NCBI GenBank assembly: GCA_035553375.1
Contig: DATNCY010000276.1
Span: 1-64,000, forward strand
Direction: 5' to 3'
DNA: 64,000 bases
Source: JAJPHU01 sp035553375
GTDB lineage: Bacteria; Planctomycetota; Planctomycetia; Gemmatales; Gemmataceae
In this document: piece after piece, positions 7,252 through 16,490 of the stretch
Layout: every line of letters starts with the position of its first letter
Numbering within the stretch: the stretch's first letter is position 1
Made by a program: the position numbers and the translations under genes
The notes under the pieces: generated by a model
What the model saw: the letters and a program-made list of their open reading frames with translations, nothing else
The model's database searches: none
What the model was told of the DNA's origin: nothing

Positions 7252-10200
7252 TCAAGGGGAACCGTTCGTTTCCTCGGAATGCGTCACGCGTGGCCTGGCC
7301 TTGCCGACCGAAAAGGTCCGCTCGATACGCGTGACGTTGCCCTGCCGGTCCTTGACCGCGACCGTCAATTTGCCCTTGGGTAACTTCGAGATGGCTTTAT
7401 CGAGTTTCAATTCCCACACTCCTTGCGTTACCAGCTTGAGTTTCTTCGCCAGGTTTTCTCCTGCGGCCACGCCATTGACGGGGAAATCTGCCACGACTTG
7501 GAGACTGTCCTTATCCAACCCCGTGTAGAAATCGTGCATGCCAATCAGGATGCGCGACAACGATTCGTTTGTGCCGGCGCGCGGATAGGTCAGCGTCAAG
7601 GTCGGCCGATTGTCATCGCACATCCAGCCCTGACCGCGCTTTTCGGGATGAGCCGGATCGTAGTCCAGGTCGATGGGACAACCCAGGTCGATCCAGCGCA
7701 CCAGCGTCAAGCGATCCTCGCCGGTGAGGGGCGATACCTTGATCTTCTTGCCGTCCGGTCCCTTATACGTGCCGGCCACGGCTTCCGGCGGCGGCATGAC
7801 GCTGCCGGTGTAGCCGACATGGGCGATCTCCCGATTGTGTGGTGTGTCGGCTACAGGCTCGCCCTTGTGACGCAGAGAAGTGAGATCACCCGGAATCGTC
7901 TCGTGCGGGAAATCGTCGTTGTTCCAGCCATCCATGCGGCGGCCGAACACTTTCCAAATCAGCAAACTCCGCCGCGATTGCAGCAAGCGAATATAGCGCG
8001 AAGCGCCGAGATTCGTCCAGCCGTGACGGTTCAACGGCTTGTGTCCGTATTGGCCGGTAGGATCGGCGGCCAGCCGCGCGTAGGTGCCCGGCGCGCGGAA
8101 GGTGAAGCCGAGACCGGCCGGGTTGTGCGCGGTAACGATACGGTCATCGTCGAGGACGAGATTGCCCGCCGGTTTGTCTGCCTTGCCGCTATGACAGGCG
8201 GTGCAGCTGCGCTCTAGAATCGGCTTCACATCACGGAAGTATTCGACGTTCTTGATGCCCTTCTCGAAGCGCAGTCCGCTCTCTCCCTGGCGATCCCACT
8301 TGTGGCCGGATTCATCGCGCTTGCGCGAAGTCAGTAGAGGCGTTCGCTTTGTCAGATCGAAAACGGCGTAGTCTGGCTTCGCGGCGGCGGTGTCCTTGAA
8401 AAGCGTGGGTTTCTGACTGTGCGCATGGCAACCGCCGCAATCGTGGCGGATCTCGCCGGGGCGCAGTTGATGCCACGTCTGGGCCATGTTCAATACCATG
8501 CCGTTTTTGTCCAGAGTCTGGAAGGTCCAGGCGACATTGGCCGGGATTTTGGCGAGAAAACTGGTGTCGGGATTGCCGTCGGGATCGAGGGGCTGTTTGC
8601 CGTTCTGGAATTTACGCACTGGGATTTCGCCGAGAATGCGTAAACGCTCCTTGGCGTGGTTGTAGTAATTGCGGCCGCCCTTCGGTCGAACATCGCTGGT
8701 CGGCTCCAACATCAGGATGCGAATAGCGTGGATGTCGTCGTTGGCGTACAGACCAGCGTCGGAGCCTTGCACCGTCCAGTTAAAAGAGCTGTCATGTCCG
8801 CGATAGCCGGTGGGATCTTTCTCACCAGCGAACGAGGAGGTCACGGTGCCGGGGCGGACGACGCCATACGGATAGCTTTCGCGCTTGTACAGACTCGACG
8901 TGCCCACCAGTCCGAACGGCGTGCCTTCGGGCAGTTGCGGCGAGAGTTTGCCGTCATTGCGAAGCGGTGTCAGGAGGCGCGGTTCGTCCACGCCGTAAAT
9001 CCGCTTGTACGGCACCAGCGCGCGCGGCCATTGTTCGTGATACTTGGGATCGTTCTTGATGAGCCGCATTTGCCCCGGTTCGTCGATGGGTTTGCCGGAC
9101 TTGATGAGGTAAATGCCGCTGTCGAACGGCGGCGTATAACGGGTGTAACTGTTGAGCGAACCGGGCGACCACACCGTTAGCAAATGATTGTCCGGCGCGC
9201 CGGACGGATGCGTGAATTTCCCCACACGCGGCGAATCCTTGCGCGCCGGATCGGCCGGCTGCGACGGCCAATCACCCTTCAGAATGAAAGGCGTCAGCGC
9301 CTCGATACCGTAGGGGCTAGCGGGAAATTGAATGGGAATGCCGCGTCCATCGGGATGGCGGCCGTGTCGCAAACGCGGATTTCGCGGATCGCTTTTATAA
9401 GCTGGGCCGAAAGCGGGATAGCCCTCCGGCGACTGCGGCGGGAATTTGTAATAGGTGCCGAAACCGAAATTGTTGAGATTGTAATACGACTCGACGACGA
9501 GGCTTTCATCGGAGAGTTGGGCCTGAAAATGCAGGGAATCGGCCGTACCGTTGCCGATCTCGAAGGCGCTGAAGAGTGGCCCCCAGCGCGTACCGTCGGG
9601 ATGGATCGACCAAACGCCCCATAGATGATGGCTGCGCAGCCCTTGCGATTCGAGCGAGCTGAACATGATCCGGCCATCCTTCAAAATCACCGGATGCAGG
9701 GCCATGCCGAGATTCAGGTGGCCGATACATTCGACGTTGCCGCCGTCCTCGTCCATCGTGAAAAGCTGCAGTGCCAGCGCGTTGGGAGCATAGCCGGGAT
9801 TGGTCGCTTTGAAGGCGTTGCGATCGCTAACGAAAACGACTTTGCCGCCGGGTAAGGGACACGGCCCCAAGTTGTGAACACCCCAGGACGGCAGCAGCGT
9901 CTTCGACCAGTCGGCCGCCCCGGTGTTGGGCGTGAATACCTGCTTCGTGAGTTGGACAATTTTTCGCGTCGGCACATGGATGCGATAAATATCCGAACCC
10001 TGGTGTTTTTTGACATCGTGAAACTTGGCGAAATAGACCGATTGGCCATCGAAGGAAATGTAGGGATCGGCGATCGCCTCATCGCCCTTGGCGGCAACCA
10101 GCACTTCTTCTTTGCCATTGGGATGCAGCAACACGAGATCCGCGCCTGGCTCCATCGTCCGCGGATCGCCGACTTCGGCCCAGCGCGATCGGCCGTTGCT

Positions 10201-10371
10201 CTCCCTTCGCGGAGCGCGGACGTAGACAATATCGTAATCGTATTTCACTGCCTTATCCGTGGAAATGTGCGGCGGGTTCATGTCAAGCGGCCGAACCTTC
10301 TTCGCGTTGTCGGCAGAAAGGGCCGGCGCAGTCAGCACGGTCAAAAGGGCGGTCGGGATGAGCCATTTCAT
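7252..10371 (-). CDS. HzsA-related exported dihaem cytochrome, paralog 1
   Basis: 1039 residues. I place the start at ATG 10371 (signal peptide KWLIPTALLTVLTAPALSA; GAGG eight bases upstream), not at the earlier in-frame Met. The N-terminal ~400 residues have propeller-like PD40/TolB repeats (VKYDYDIVYVRAPRR, CPLPGGKVVFVSDRN, ILKDGRIMFSSLESQG). Two haem c motifs follow: CGGCH at residues 645-649 and CTACH at 723-727. The C-terminal ~100 residues are beta-rich. Order and size resemble the hydrazine synthase alpha subunit and the HzsA-related planctomycete family. The true anammox function is not implied. Two close paralogs lie upstream, with both haem motifs exactly 78 residues apart in all three. 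Confidence 0.88.
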   Translation of the reverse strand: MKWLIPTALLTVLTAPALSADNAKKVRPLDMNPPHISTDKAVKYDYDIVYVRAPRRESNGRSRWAEVGDPRTMEPGADLVLLHPNGKEEVLVAAKGDEAIADPYISFDGQSVYFAKFHDVKKHQGSDIYRIHVPTRKIVQLTKQVFTPNTGAADWSKTLLPSWGVHNLGPCPLPGGKVVFVSDRNAFKATNPGYAPNALALQLFTMDEDGGNVECIGHLNLGMALHPVILKDGRIMFSSLESQGLRSHHLWGVWSIHPDGTRWGPLFSAFEIGNGTADSLHFQAQLSDESLVVESYYNLNNFGFGTYYKFPPQSPEGYPAFGPAYKSDPRNPRLRHGRHPDGRGIPIQFPASPYGIEALTPFILKGDWPSQPADPARKDSPRVGKFTHPSGAPDNHLLTVWSPGSLNSYTRYTPPFDSGIYLIKSGKPIDEPGQMRLIKNDPKYHEQWPRALVPYKRIYGVDEPRLLTPLRNDGKLSPQLPEGTPFGLVGTSSLYKRESYPYGVVRPGTVTSSFAGEKDPTGYRGHDSSFNWTVQGSDAGLYANDDIHAIRILMLEPTSDVRPKGGRNYYNHAKERLRILGEIPVRKFQNGKQPLDPDGNPDTSFLAKIPANVAWTFQTLDKNGMVLNMAQTWHQLRPGEIRHDCGGCHAHSQKPTLFKDTAAAKPDYAVFDLTKRTPLLTSRKRDESGHKWDRQGESGLRFEKGIKNVEYFRDVKPILERSCTACHSGKADKPAGNLVLDDDRIVTAHNPAGLGFTFRAPGTYARLAADPTGQYGHKPLNRHGWTNLGASRYIRLLQSRRSLLIWKVFGRRMDGWNNDDFPHETIPGDLTSLRHKGEPVADTPHNREIAHVGYTGSVMPPPEAVAGTYKGPDGKKIKVSPLTGEDRLTLVRWIDLGCPIDLDYDPAHPEKRGQGWMCDDNRPTLTLTYPRAGTNESLSRILIGMHDFYTGLDKDSLQVVADFPVNGVAAGENLAKKLKLVTQGVWELKLDKAISKLPKGKLTVAVKDRQGNVTRIERTFSVGKARPRVTHSEETNGSP

Positions 10372-10451
10372 CGTATGTCCTCGAAAAAGGTTCGGTCTAG
10401 CGATCACACGGCTAAGCCGCAAGCGGCCGAAAGTTATTTCGTGGCGGTTCG

Positions 10452-11771
10452 TCACACAAGCTCGGTAATCTTCTGGCGATCATCGAGCAGATAAATCGGC
10501 CGGCCCGTGTGGTCAGGCAGCGTCGTCACGGGATCGATGCCAAGAACGTGATACAGCGTGGCCAGCACATTCTGCGGCGTATACGGCTGGCCCTTCGGTC
10601 GTTCGCCATGTGGATCGGTGGCACCGACTACTTGCCCGGTTTGCAAACCGCCGCCCGCCATCAGCGCGAAACCGGACGCCGGCCAGTGATCGCGGCCGGC
10701 CGTGGTGCCGCGCTGTGTGCCGACACGCGGCGTTCGTCCCATCTCGCCCCAGACAACGACGGCCACCTCGTTGGCCAAGCCGCGTTCGTGCAGATCGGTG
10801 ATGAGCGCGTGAATCGATTGATCGAGTTGCGGCACGACCGCGCGCAGACAGCGGAAAATGTGATCGTGATGATCCCACTCGCCATTGCACTTCGTCCCCG
10901 GCTTGCGATTGCGCGGCGTCAGCGTGACCACCGGCACGCCCGCTTCGACCAAGCGACGCGCTTGCAGAAACTCCGTGCCTGTGCCGTATTTGGCCCGCAC
11001 GCTTTCCGGCTCCTTGCTGATGTCAAAGGCATCGCGCGCCTTGTTGGTGGCGATCATCTCCATCGCCTGCGCGGTGAAGGCGTCCATGCCGGCCATGCTG
11101 CCGCGGGCGTCGTCGAGATCGTTGCGCAGCGCATCGAACGAGCGCAGCAGATGACGGCGATTGCTCAATCGATCGAGCGTCATATCGCGCGCCAGCCCCA
11201 GGTTTGCTGCTTTCTGGCCGGGGATATAGGCTTCGTGGGCCTTGCCGAGGAAGCCGGGACCGCCGACATAATTGGCATCGCCCAGGTAGACATAGGGCGG
11301 CAGCGCACCGTGGACGTTCGACTCGGCGCGGAGCTTGCTGACCACCGAACCGATGGAGGGACGATTGCCGCGCAGAAAGCCGGTGAATAGCTCCGGCGGC
11401 GTGTGTCCCTGCTGCTGAAACTTCATGTTGCGGATGATGGCGAATTTGTCGGCAATCTTCGCCTGCAACGGCATCAACTCGCAAATGTCCATGCCGGGAA
11501 CATTCGTCTTGATCGGCTTGAATTCACCGCGATACTCGACGGGCGCGTTAGGTTTCAGGTCGTACAGATCGATGTGACTGGGACCGCCGTTGAGGTAGAC
11601 CATGATAATGGCCTTGTTCGGCGAACCGGCATTCACTGCCCCTTGCGCCTTCAAACGCAGCAAATCCGCCAGCGTCAATCCGCCGACGGCCAACGCGCCG
11701 ACTTTGAGAAACTCGCGACGAGAGTAGCCGTCGCAGAATTCGCCGCTTTTCTTTCCATGAAAGGTGAGCAT
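10452..11771 (-). CDS. DUF1501 protein (Tat-exported, sulfatase-fold)
   Basis: 439 residues from ATG at 11771, preceded by GGGGGGA. A twin-arginine signal is visible near residue 17 (YSRREFLKVGALAVGGLT). DUF1501 hallmarks: MVYLNGGPSHIDLYDLKPNA, EFKPIKTNVPGMDICELMP, EMGRTPRV and a C-terminal LYHVLGIDP. The family shares the alkaline phosphatase/sulfatase fold but lacks the sulfatase Cys/Ser-x-Pro-x-Arg signature, so activity is unproven. It lies between two HzsA-related genes, with 80 bases to the downstream gene and 48 to the upstream one, which suggests a shared transcript. Confidence 0.92.
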   Translation of the reverse strand: MLTFHGKKSGEFCDGYSRREFLKVGALAVGGLTLADLLRLKAQGAVNAGSPNKAIIMVYLNGGPSHIDLYDLKPNAPVEYRGEFKPIKTNVPGMDICELMPLQAKIADKFAIIRNMKFQQQGHTPPELFTGFLRGNRPSIGSVVSKLRAESNVHGALPPYVYLGDANYVGGPGFLGKAHEAYIPGQKAANLGLARDMTLDRLSNRRHLLRSFDALRNDLDDARGSMAGMDAFTAQAMEMIATNKARDAFDISKEPESVRAKYGTGTEFLQARRLVEAGVPVVTLTPRNRKPGTKCNGEWDHHDHIFRCLRAVVPQLDQSIHALITDLHERGLANEVAVVVWGEMGRTPRVGTQRGTTAGRDHWPASGFALMAGGGLQTGQVVGATDPHGERPKGQPYTPQNVLATLYHVLGIDPVTTLPDHTGRPIYLLDDRQKITELV

Positions 11772-11819
11772 GATTCCCCCCCGAAAGATAAAGTTCTTCC
11801 CTCGATGTTTTCTGCCGCA

Positions 11820-14800
11820 TCATCTCGCCGCTGTTTTGCCGATGGAGAATGTGCGTTCGATGCGGCTGACATTTCCTTGCCGATCTTTGATAGCGACCGT
11901 CAATTTGCCATGAGGTAGATACTTAATTGGCTGCGCCAACGTCAACTCCCATACGCCTTGCGTCAGCGGACGAAACTTCTTCGCCAGATTCTGCCCCGCA
12001 GCGATCCCATTGACTGGAAAGTCCGCGATGACCTGGAAGCTATCCGCGTCCAACCCACTGTAATAATCGTGGCTGCCGATGAGGATGCGCGTTAGCGATT
12101 CATTCGTGCCGGCTTGGGGATACGTCAGCGTCAGTATCGGGCGGTTGTCATCGACCATCCAGCCGTGGCCGCGCTTCTCGGGATGGGCGGCATCGTAATC
12201 CAGATCGAGCGGGCAGCCGAGATCGATCCAGCGTACCAGCGTCCGACGATCCTCGTCGGTCAGGACGGCCACCTTGATTTTCTCCCCCTTGGGTCCGACA
12301 TAGGTTCCGGCGATGGCCTGGGGCGGCGGCATGGCGCTGCCGGTGAAATCGAGATCGGCGCGGTTGCGATTCTCCGACGTGTTCGGAATCGGTTTGCCCT
12401 TCAAACTCAGTGTCCTGGCATCGCCGGGAACCGTTTCGGTTGGGAAATCGTCGTTGGTCCAGCCGTCGGTACGGCGACCGTGAATCTTCCAGGTCAGCAG
12501 ACTGCGGCGCGACTGGAACTTGCGGACGTAGCGCGAAGCGTTCGTTTGCCGCCACTGGCCGTTGTGAATGACCGGCTTGTAACCGAACTTGGCCTCGTGA
12601 TCCATCGCCAGACGGTAGTAAGTGCCCGGCACCCGTCCGATGTACGAGGCGTTCATCGGGCGATCGTCGTCGAGGACCAGATTCCCGGCGGGCTTGTCCC
12701 ATTTCGCCGTGTGGCAAGCAACGCAACTGCGATCGAGGATCGGCTTGACATCGCGGAAATACTCGACGTTCTTGACGCGCTTGTCATTACGAAGACCAAC
12801 CGTATCGTTTTTATCCCATTTCTTGCCGGACTCATCCTTCGCCTTCGCGGTCAAAAGCGGCGTACTCCGCGTGAGATCGAAGACGCGATAATCCGGTTTG
12901 GCCGCGGCGGTGTCCTTGAACGCGGTCGGCTTTTGGCTATGGGAATGACAGCCGCCGCAGTCGTGGCGAATCTCACCGGGCCGCAGCTGGTGCCACGTCT
13001 GGGCCATGTTCAACACCATGCCGTTTTTGTCCAGCGTCTGAAACGTGAAGGCCGTATCCGCCGGAATTTTCGCCAGAAAGCTCGTGTCGGGGTTGCCGTC
13101 CGGGTCGAGGGGTTGCTTGTCCCGCGTAAACTTGCGCACGGGAATCTCACCGAGAATGCGCAATCGTTCGTTAGCGTGATTGTGGAAGAGCCGGCCAGAC
13201 TTCGGGCCGCGATTGCGGTCGGTCGTCGGTTCCATCACCAGAATGCGAAGCGCGTGAATGTCGTCGTTACTGTACTTGCCGGCATCGCCGCCCTGGTTAA
13301 CCCAGTTGAGCGATGCGCCGTTCTCGGCCGTATTGAACGGGTCCAGTCCATTGTAGCCGTCGCGCGAATTGCCCTTGCCCACCCAGCCGGACGTGACACC
13401 GCCCGCCGGCACACCGCCGTTGGGATAGCTCTCGCGCTTGTACAGGCTCGACGAACCGATCAGCCCGAATGGACTGCCTTCCGGCAGCTGTGGCGAACGC
13501 TTGCCGTCATTGACAAGCGGCGTGAGGCGGCACGGTTCGTCGATGCCGTAAATGCGTTTGTACGGCACGAGGGCGCGCGGCCATTGCTCGTTGTATTTCG
13601 GATCGTTCTTGATGAGCCGCATCTGCCCCGGTTCGTCGATGGGCTTACCGTCCTTGAGGAGATAGATACCGCCGTCGATCTCCGGAGGATAGGTGTACTG
13701 ATGATTGGCCGGTCCCGGCGACCAAACGGTCAGCAGATGATTGTCCGGCGCACCGGATGGATGCGTCACCTTGCCGACACCGGGCGAATCTTTCTTGCCG
13801 CGCACCGAGCGATCAGCCGGGCCATCATCCGGCCGCGCGAAACACGTCAGCGACTCAATGCCGAACGGCATGAACGGCATACGGTGCATATTGGGTCTGC
13901 CATTGTCATGCCGGCCGAAGCGCGGCGGCGTGCCGCGCGTGTCGCTCATCCACGCCGGGCCGAAGGCGGCATAACCATCGGGGCGTTGCAACGGCAGCTT
14001 GAGATAGGCACCGAATCCGCTGTTGTTCTGGTTGTAGTATTCCTCGGCAACGATGTGACCATCGGATAGTTGCGTCTGGAAATGGAAAGCGTTGGGCGCG
14101 CCCTCGCCCGGTAGAAACGCGCTGATGATCGGCCCCCAGTTGCTGCCGTCAGGATGGATGCTCCACAAACCCCACATAATGGAGCTGCGTAGTCCTTGAG
14201 ATTCCAGCGAGCTAAACATGATACGCCCGTCCGTCAGTACGACGGGATGCAGGGCCATGCCGATGTTCAAATGGCCGATTTGCTCGACGTTGCCGCCGTC
14301 TTCATCCATGACGAATAGTTGCAGACACGGCGACGGATGTTTCGGCGCGCGGAAGGCGTTGCGGTTGCTGACGAAGACGACCTTGCCGCCCGGCAGCGGA
14401 CACGGCCCCATGTTAAGTATACCATAATTGAGGTACGTCTTATCCGCTTCGGCTTTTCGACAATCGCTCGACCATTCGGCCGCGCCGGTGTTGGGCGTGA
14501 AGACTTGCCGCGTCAGCCGGACGATCTTGCGCGACTTAACGTGAATCTTGTAGATGTCCGCGCCGCCGAAGGGAGGTTGACCGTGTTGGCTCGTCCCTTT
14601 GAGACCGCGAATGTGCGAATAGTACACCCATTCGCCATCGAAGGAAACAAAGGGATCGGTGACGGAAGCGTCTTCGCCGCCAGCGACGAGACGTTCCTCG
14701 CTGCCGTCGGGATGCAGCAGCATCAAGTCAGCGCCGGCGTCCATCAATGCGGGATGGGCAATTTCCGTCCAGGTGGTTCGGCCCTTATCGCCCCTTCGCG

Positions 14801-15011
14801 GAGCGCGGACGTAGACAATATCGTAGTCGTACTTGACGGATTTATCGGCCGTGAGAGGCGGCGGGTTGACATCAATCGGATCGAGATAGAGCCGCGCTTG
14901 TGGCTTCGCGGCTCGTTTGGTCGCGGGCTTCTCGGCCAGCGCCAAGCCTAGACCGGCCACGAAGGCGGTCAACAACGTAGCGATACTCAACCGATACCAC
15001 CTGCACTTCAT
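11820..15011 (-). CDS. HzsA-related exported dihaem cytochrome, paralog 2
   Basis: 1063 residues. ATG at 15011 has AAGGGAG about six bases upstream and begins a signal peptide (LSIATLLTAFVAGLGLALAE); the 86 in-frame codons before it overlap the intergenic hairpins and the end of the next gene and are rejected. Same architecture as paralog 1: VKYDYDIVYVRAPRRGD, PD40-like strands, CGGCH at 685-689 and CVACH at 763-767, then a beta-rich tail (GKLTVAIKDRQGNVSRIERT). It is about 24-40 residues longer than the other two, partly from inserts in the propeller (around QHGQPPFGGADIY and SSDCRKAEADKTY). Confidence 0.88.
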   Translation of the reverse strand: MKCRWYRLSIATLLTAFVAGLGLALAEKPATKRAAKPQARLYLDPIDVNPPPLTADKSVKYDYDIVYVRAPRRGDKGRTTWTEIAHPALMDAGADLMLLHPDGSEERLVAGGEDASVTDPFVSFDGEWVYYSHIRGLKGTSQHGQPPFGGADIYKIHVKSRKIVRLTRQVFTPNTGAAEWSSDCRKAEADKTYLNYGILNMGPCPLPGGKVVFVSNRNAFRAPKHPSPCLQLFVMDEDGGNVEQIGHLNIGMALHPVVLTDGRIMFSSLESQGLRSSIMWGLWSIHPDGSNWGPIISAFLPGEGAPNAFHFQTQLSDGHIVAEEYYNQNNSGFGAYLKLPLQRPDGYAAFGPAWMSDTRGTPPRFGRHDNGRPNMHRMPFMPFGIESLTCFARPDDGPADRSVRGKKDSPGVGKVTHPSGAPDNHLLTVWSPGPANHQYTYPPEIDGGIYLLKDGKPIDEPGQMRLIKNDPKYNEQWPRALVPYKRIYGIDEPCRLTPLVNDGKRSPQLPEGSPFGLIGSSSLYKRESYPNGGVPAGGVTSGWVGKGNSRDGYNGLDPFNTAENGASLNWVNQGGDAGKYSNDDIHALRILVMEPTTDRNRGPKSGRLFHNHANERLRILGEIPVRKFTRDKQPLDPDGNPDTSFLAKIPADTAFTFQTLDKNGMVLNMAQTWHQLRPGEIRHDCGGCHSHSQKPTAFKDTAAAKPDYRVFDLTRSTPLLTAKAKDESGKKWDKNDTVGLRNDKRVKNVEYFRDVKPILDRSCVACHTAKWDKPAGNLVLDDDRPMNASYIGRVPGTYYRLAMDHEAKFGYKPVIHNGQWRQTNASRYVRKFQSRRSLLTWKIHGRRTDGWTNDDFPTETVPGDARTLSLKGKPIPNTSENRNRADLDFTGSAMPPPQAIAGTYVGPKGEKIKVAVLTDEDRRTLVRWIDLGCPLDLDYDAAHPEKRGHGWMVDDNRPILTLTYPQAGTNESLTRILIGSHDYYSGLDADSFQVIADFPVNGIAAGQNLAKKFRPLTQGVWELTLAQPIKYLPHGKLTVAIKDRQGNVSRIERTFSIGKTAAR

Positions 15012-15033
15012 CGTCAACTCCCTTGTGCAAAGG

Positions 15034-15091
15034 AGAGGGGCGCTGGGCCGCCCCTCTGTCTTCGTCCTTACCCCCCTTGGAACAGGACGAA
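15034..15091. terminator. Two small hairpins between the Sec candidate and HzsA paralog 2
   Basis: 15034-15057 has 9-bp arms (AGAGGGGCG / CGCCCCTCT, 6-base loop), and 15059-15091 pairs CTTCGTCCT with AGGACGAAG. There is no clear T-run after either on the minus strand, so attenuation or RNA stability is as likely as termination. Confidence 0.45.
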
Positions 15092-15117
15092 GGATAGCGC
15101 TTGGCCGCGCGTGGGCC

Positions 15118-16425
15118 TCACTTTGTCGCGTCAAAATACGTCCGCGCCGGTATGGTGCGTCCGGGAGGGATACGTTCCGCCGGAGCATCGTTGGTGACCA
15201 ACTCGAAGGCGATGCCGAGCGGTTGACGGCCAGGCCGGGCCGCGCTATCGCAGATGCCGAGCCGGCCAAAGTGATCGCCCAGCGCCACGATGTCGAAGCG
15301 GGTGAACACCTGCTTGCGCGGATCGTATTCCAGATAACCGAGCAGGCGCGGCTCGTAGCCCCATTGATCCAGGCAGACCCGTTGACTCGTCTTCACGGCC
15401 GGCGGGAACTCTTTTCCTAGCCGGGCGAAGCCGTCCAGCCGCAGACGAACCACGTTCGCCGACGCCGCCGTCACGGTCAACGTCATCTCGGCGGCGCGGA
15501 CTTCCTTGCGGCTCAGCGGGTTCGCTTCGCCGTAGACGAACAAGGGATTGAGGTGCCAGCGAATGAGGCGATTGGCCACCGCCGCAGGCACGGGAAACTT
15601 GTCGCCTTTGTGTGGCTTGGCCGGCATGAGCGACTGCCACTCCGCCCGACTCAGCCACATATGGTCGGGCTGCGCCTGCGGGGTGGTGATGGCACCGGGG
15701 TAGGCACCTTCAAGGGCCGCCTCGGTTTTTTTCCCGCTGTCGTCGTGCCACAAGTCCGCACCCGTCACGTAGCGCAGACCGCCGTCTTTAGCGTGCATGA
15801 AAGCTCGGTAATGGAGCTTGACAATCAGGGTTCCCGCTGGGGGAGTCGGCGCGGCGCGCTTGCTATCGACCGGCCCCAACTCGCCCACATGAACCGCTCC
15901 GGGCGCTCGTTCGGAGGAGGGGATAGCTTTCCATCGCACCAGCGCCTCCTTGGGATTGCGCCCGAGGAGTTTGCCGTTGGCGGTCACGAACCAATGCGAG
16001 CCGCCGGCACCGGGGAACTTCATGCCGCTATCGCGGACGAATTGGCCCACGGCGTCCTGACGGTTTTGATCGTAGTTGCTCACGGACACGGCCACAAAGT
16101 TCTTCTTAATGAGCGCAACGGTTTCCGCCGTCCAGAATCGGGGCGCACGGCCCACACTGCGGCCGGCGCTTCAGCACGGTCCTATGGCCGTGGCACCTCC
16201 ACCCGACATCACGAAGATCGGCTTGCCTTCGGCGGCCGCCTTCTGCCGCGCTTCATGCAGGTCAATCAACCAGGGCACTTCCATCCAGCGTGACTCGCCC
16301 GGCTGAGGTTTGATCTGCCGGTGTAGCGCCGCGAAATTCGCCGGACCCAGATCCTGCTCCGACAGCGCCGGTGCGGACAAGACCGCCAGGAAAACGCCAC
16401 TGAGAAGGACGCCTCGGTGAAACAT
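15118..16425 (-). CDS. Thioredoxin-like exported protein with in-frame TGA (candidate selenocysteine)
   Basis: Read through the TGA at 16173-16171, this is one 435-residue protein. ATG at 16425 has GAGGAA nine bases upstream and a signal peptide (GVLLSGVFLAVLSAPALSE). The front half ends WLIDLHEARQKAAAEGKPIF, then IGPC; the TGA is residue 85, directly after Cys84. The same frame stays open for 350 codons and continues a thioredoxin-like pattern (TVALIKKNFVAVSVSNYD). The downstream part has no plausible start of its own: the first in-frame start codon (GTG 16155) lacks a ribosome site. A 4-bp stem with a CGUGC loop begins 17 bases after the UGA. Selenocysteine is the best reading; pseudogene or sequencing error remains possible. 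Confidence 0.7.
16141..16173 (-). promoter_or_regulatory. Candidate bacterial SECIS element after the in-frame TGA
   Basis: On the transcript, UGA is followed 17 bases later by GGGC-CGUGC-GCCC (16153-16141): 4-bp stem, 5-base loop whose second base is G, about 21 bases from UGA to loop. These values fall in the range described for bacterial SECIS hairpins. A competing fold pairs GCGC and GGCC with later copies (16169-16143), with an 8-base loop starting with G. Both folds were made by eye. Confidence 0.4.
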
Positions 16426-16490
16426 TTCTTTTCTTCCTCGCATGATTTCCCGCTGATCTCCGATAAAGGAGCAGCGGATCGGTAGGACGC

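Noticed and set aside
12114..14069. 651-codon plus-strand frame antisense to HzsA paralog 2
   Set aside because: The minus frame has a signal peptide, haem motifs and two paralogs; the plus frame is Arg/Ala/Val-rich with no motif, typical of an antisense shadow in high-GC DNA.
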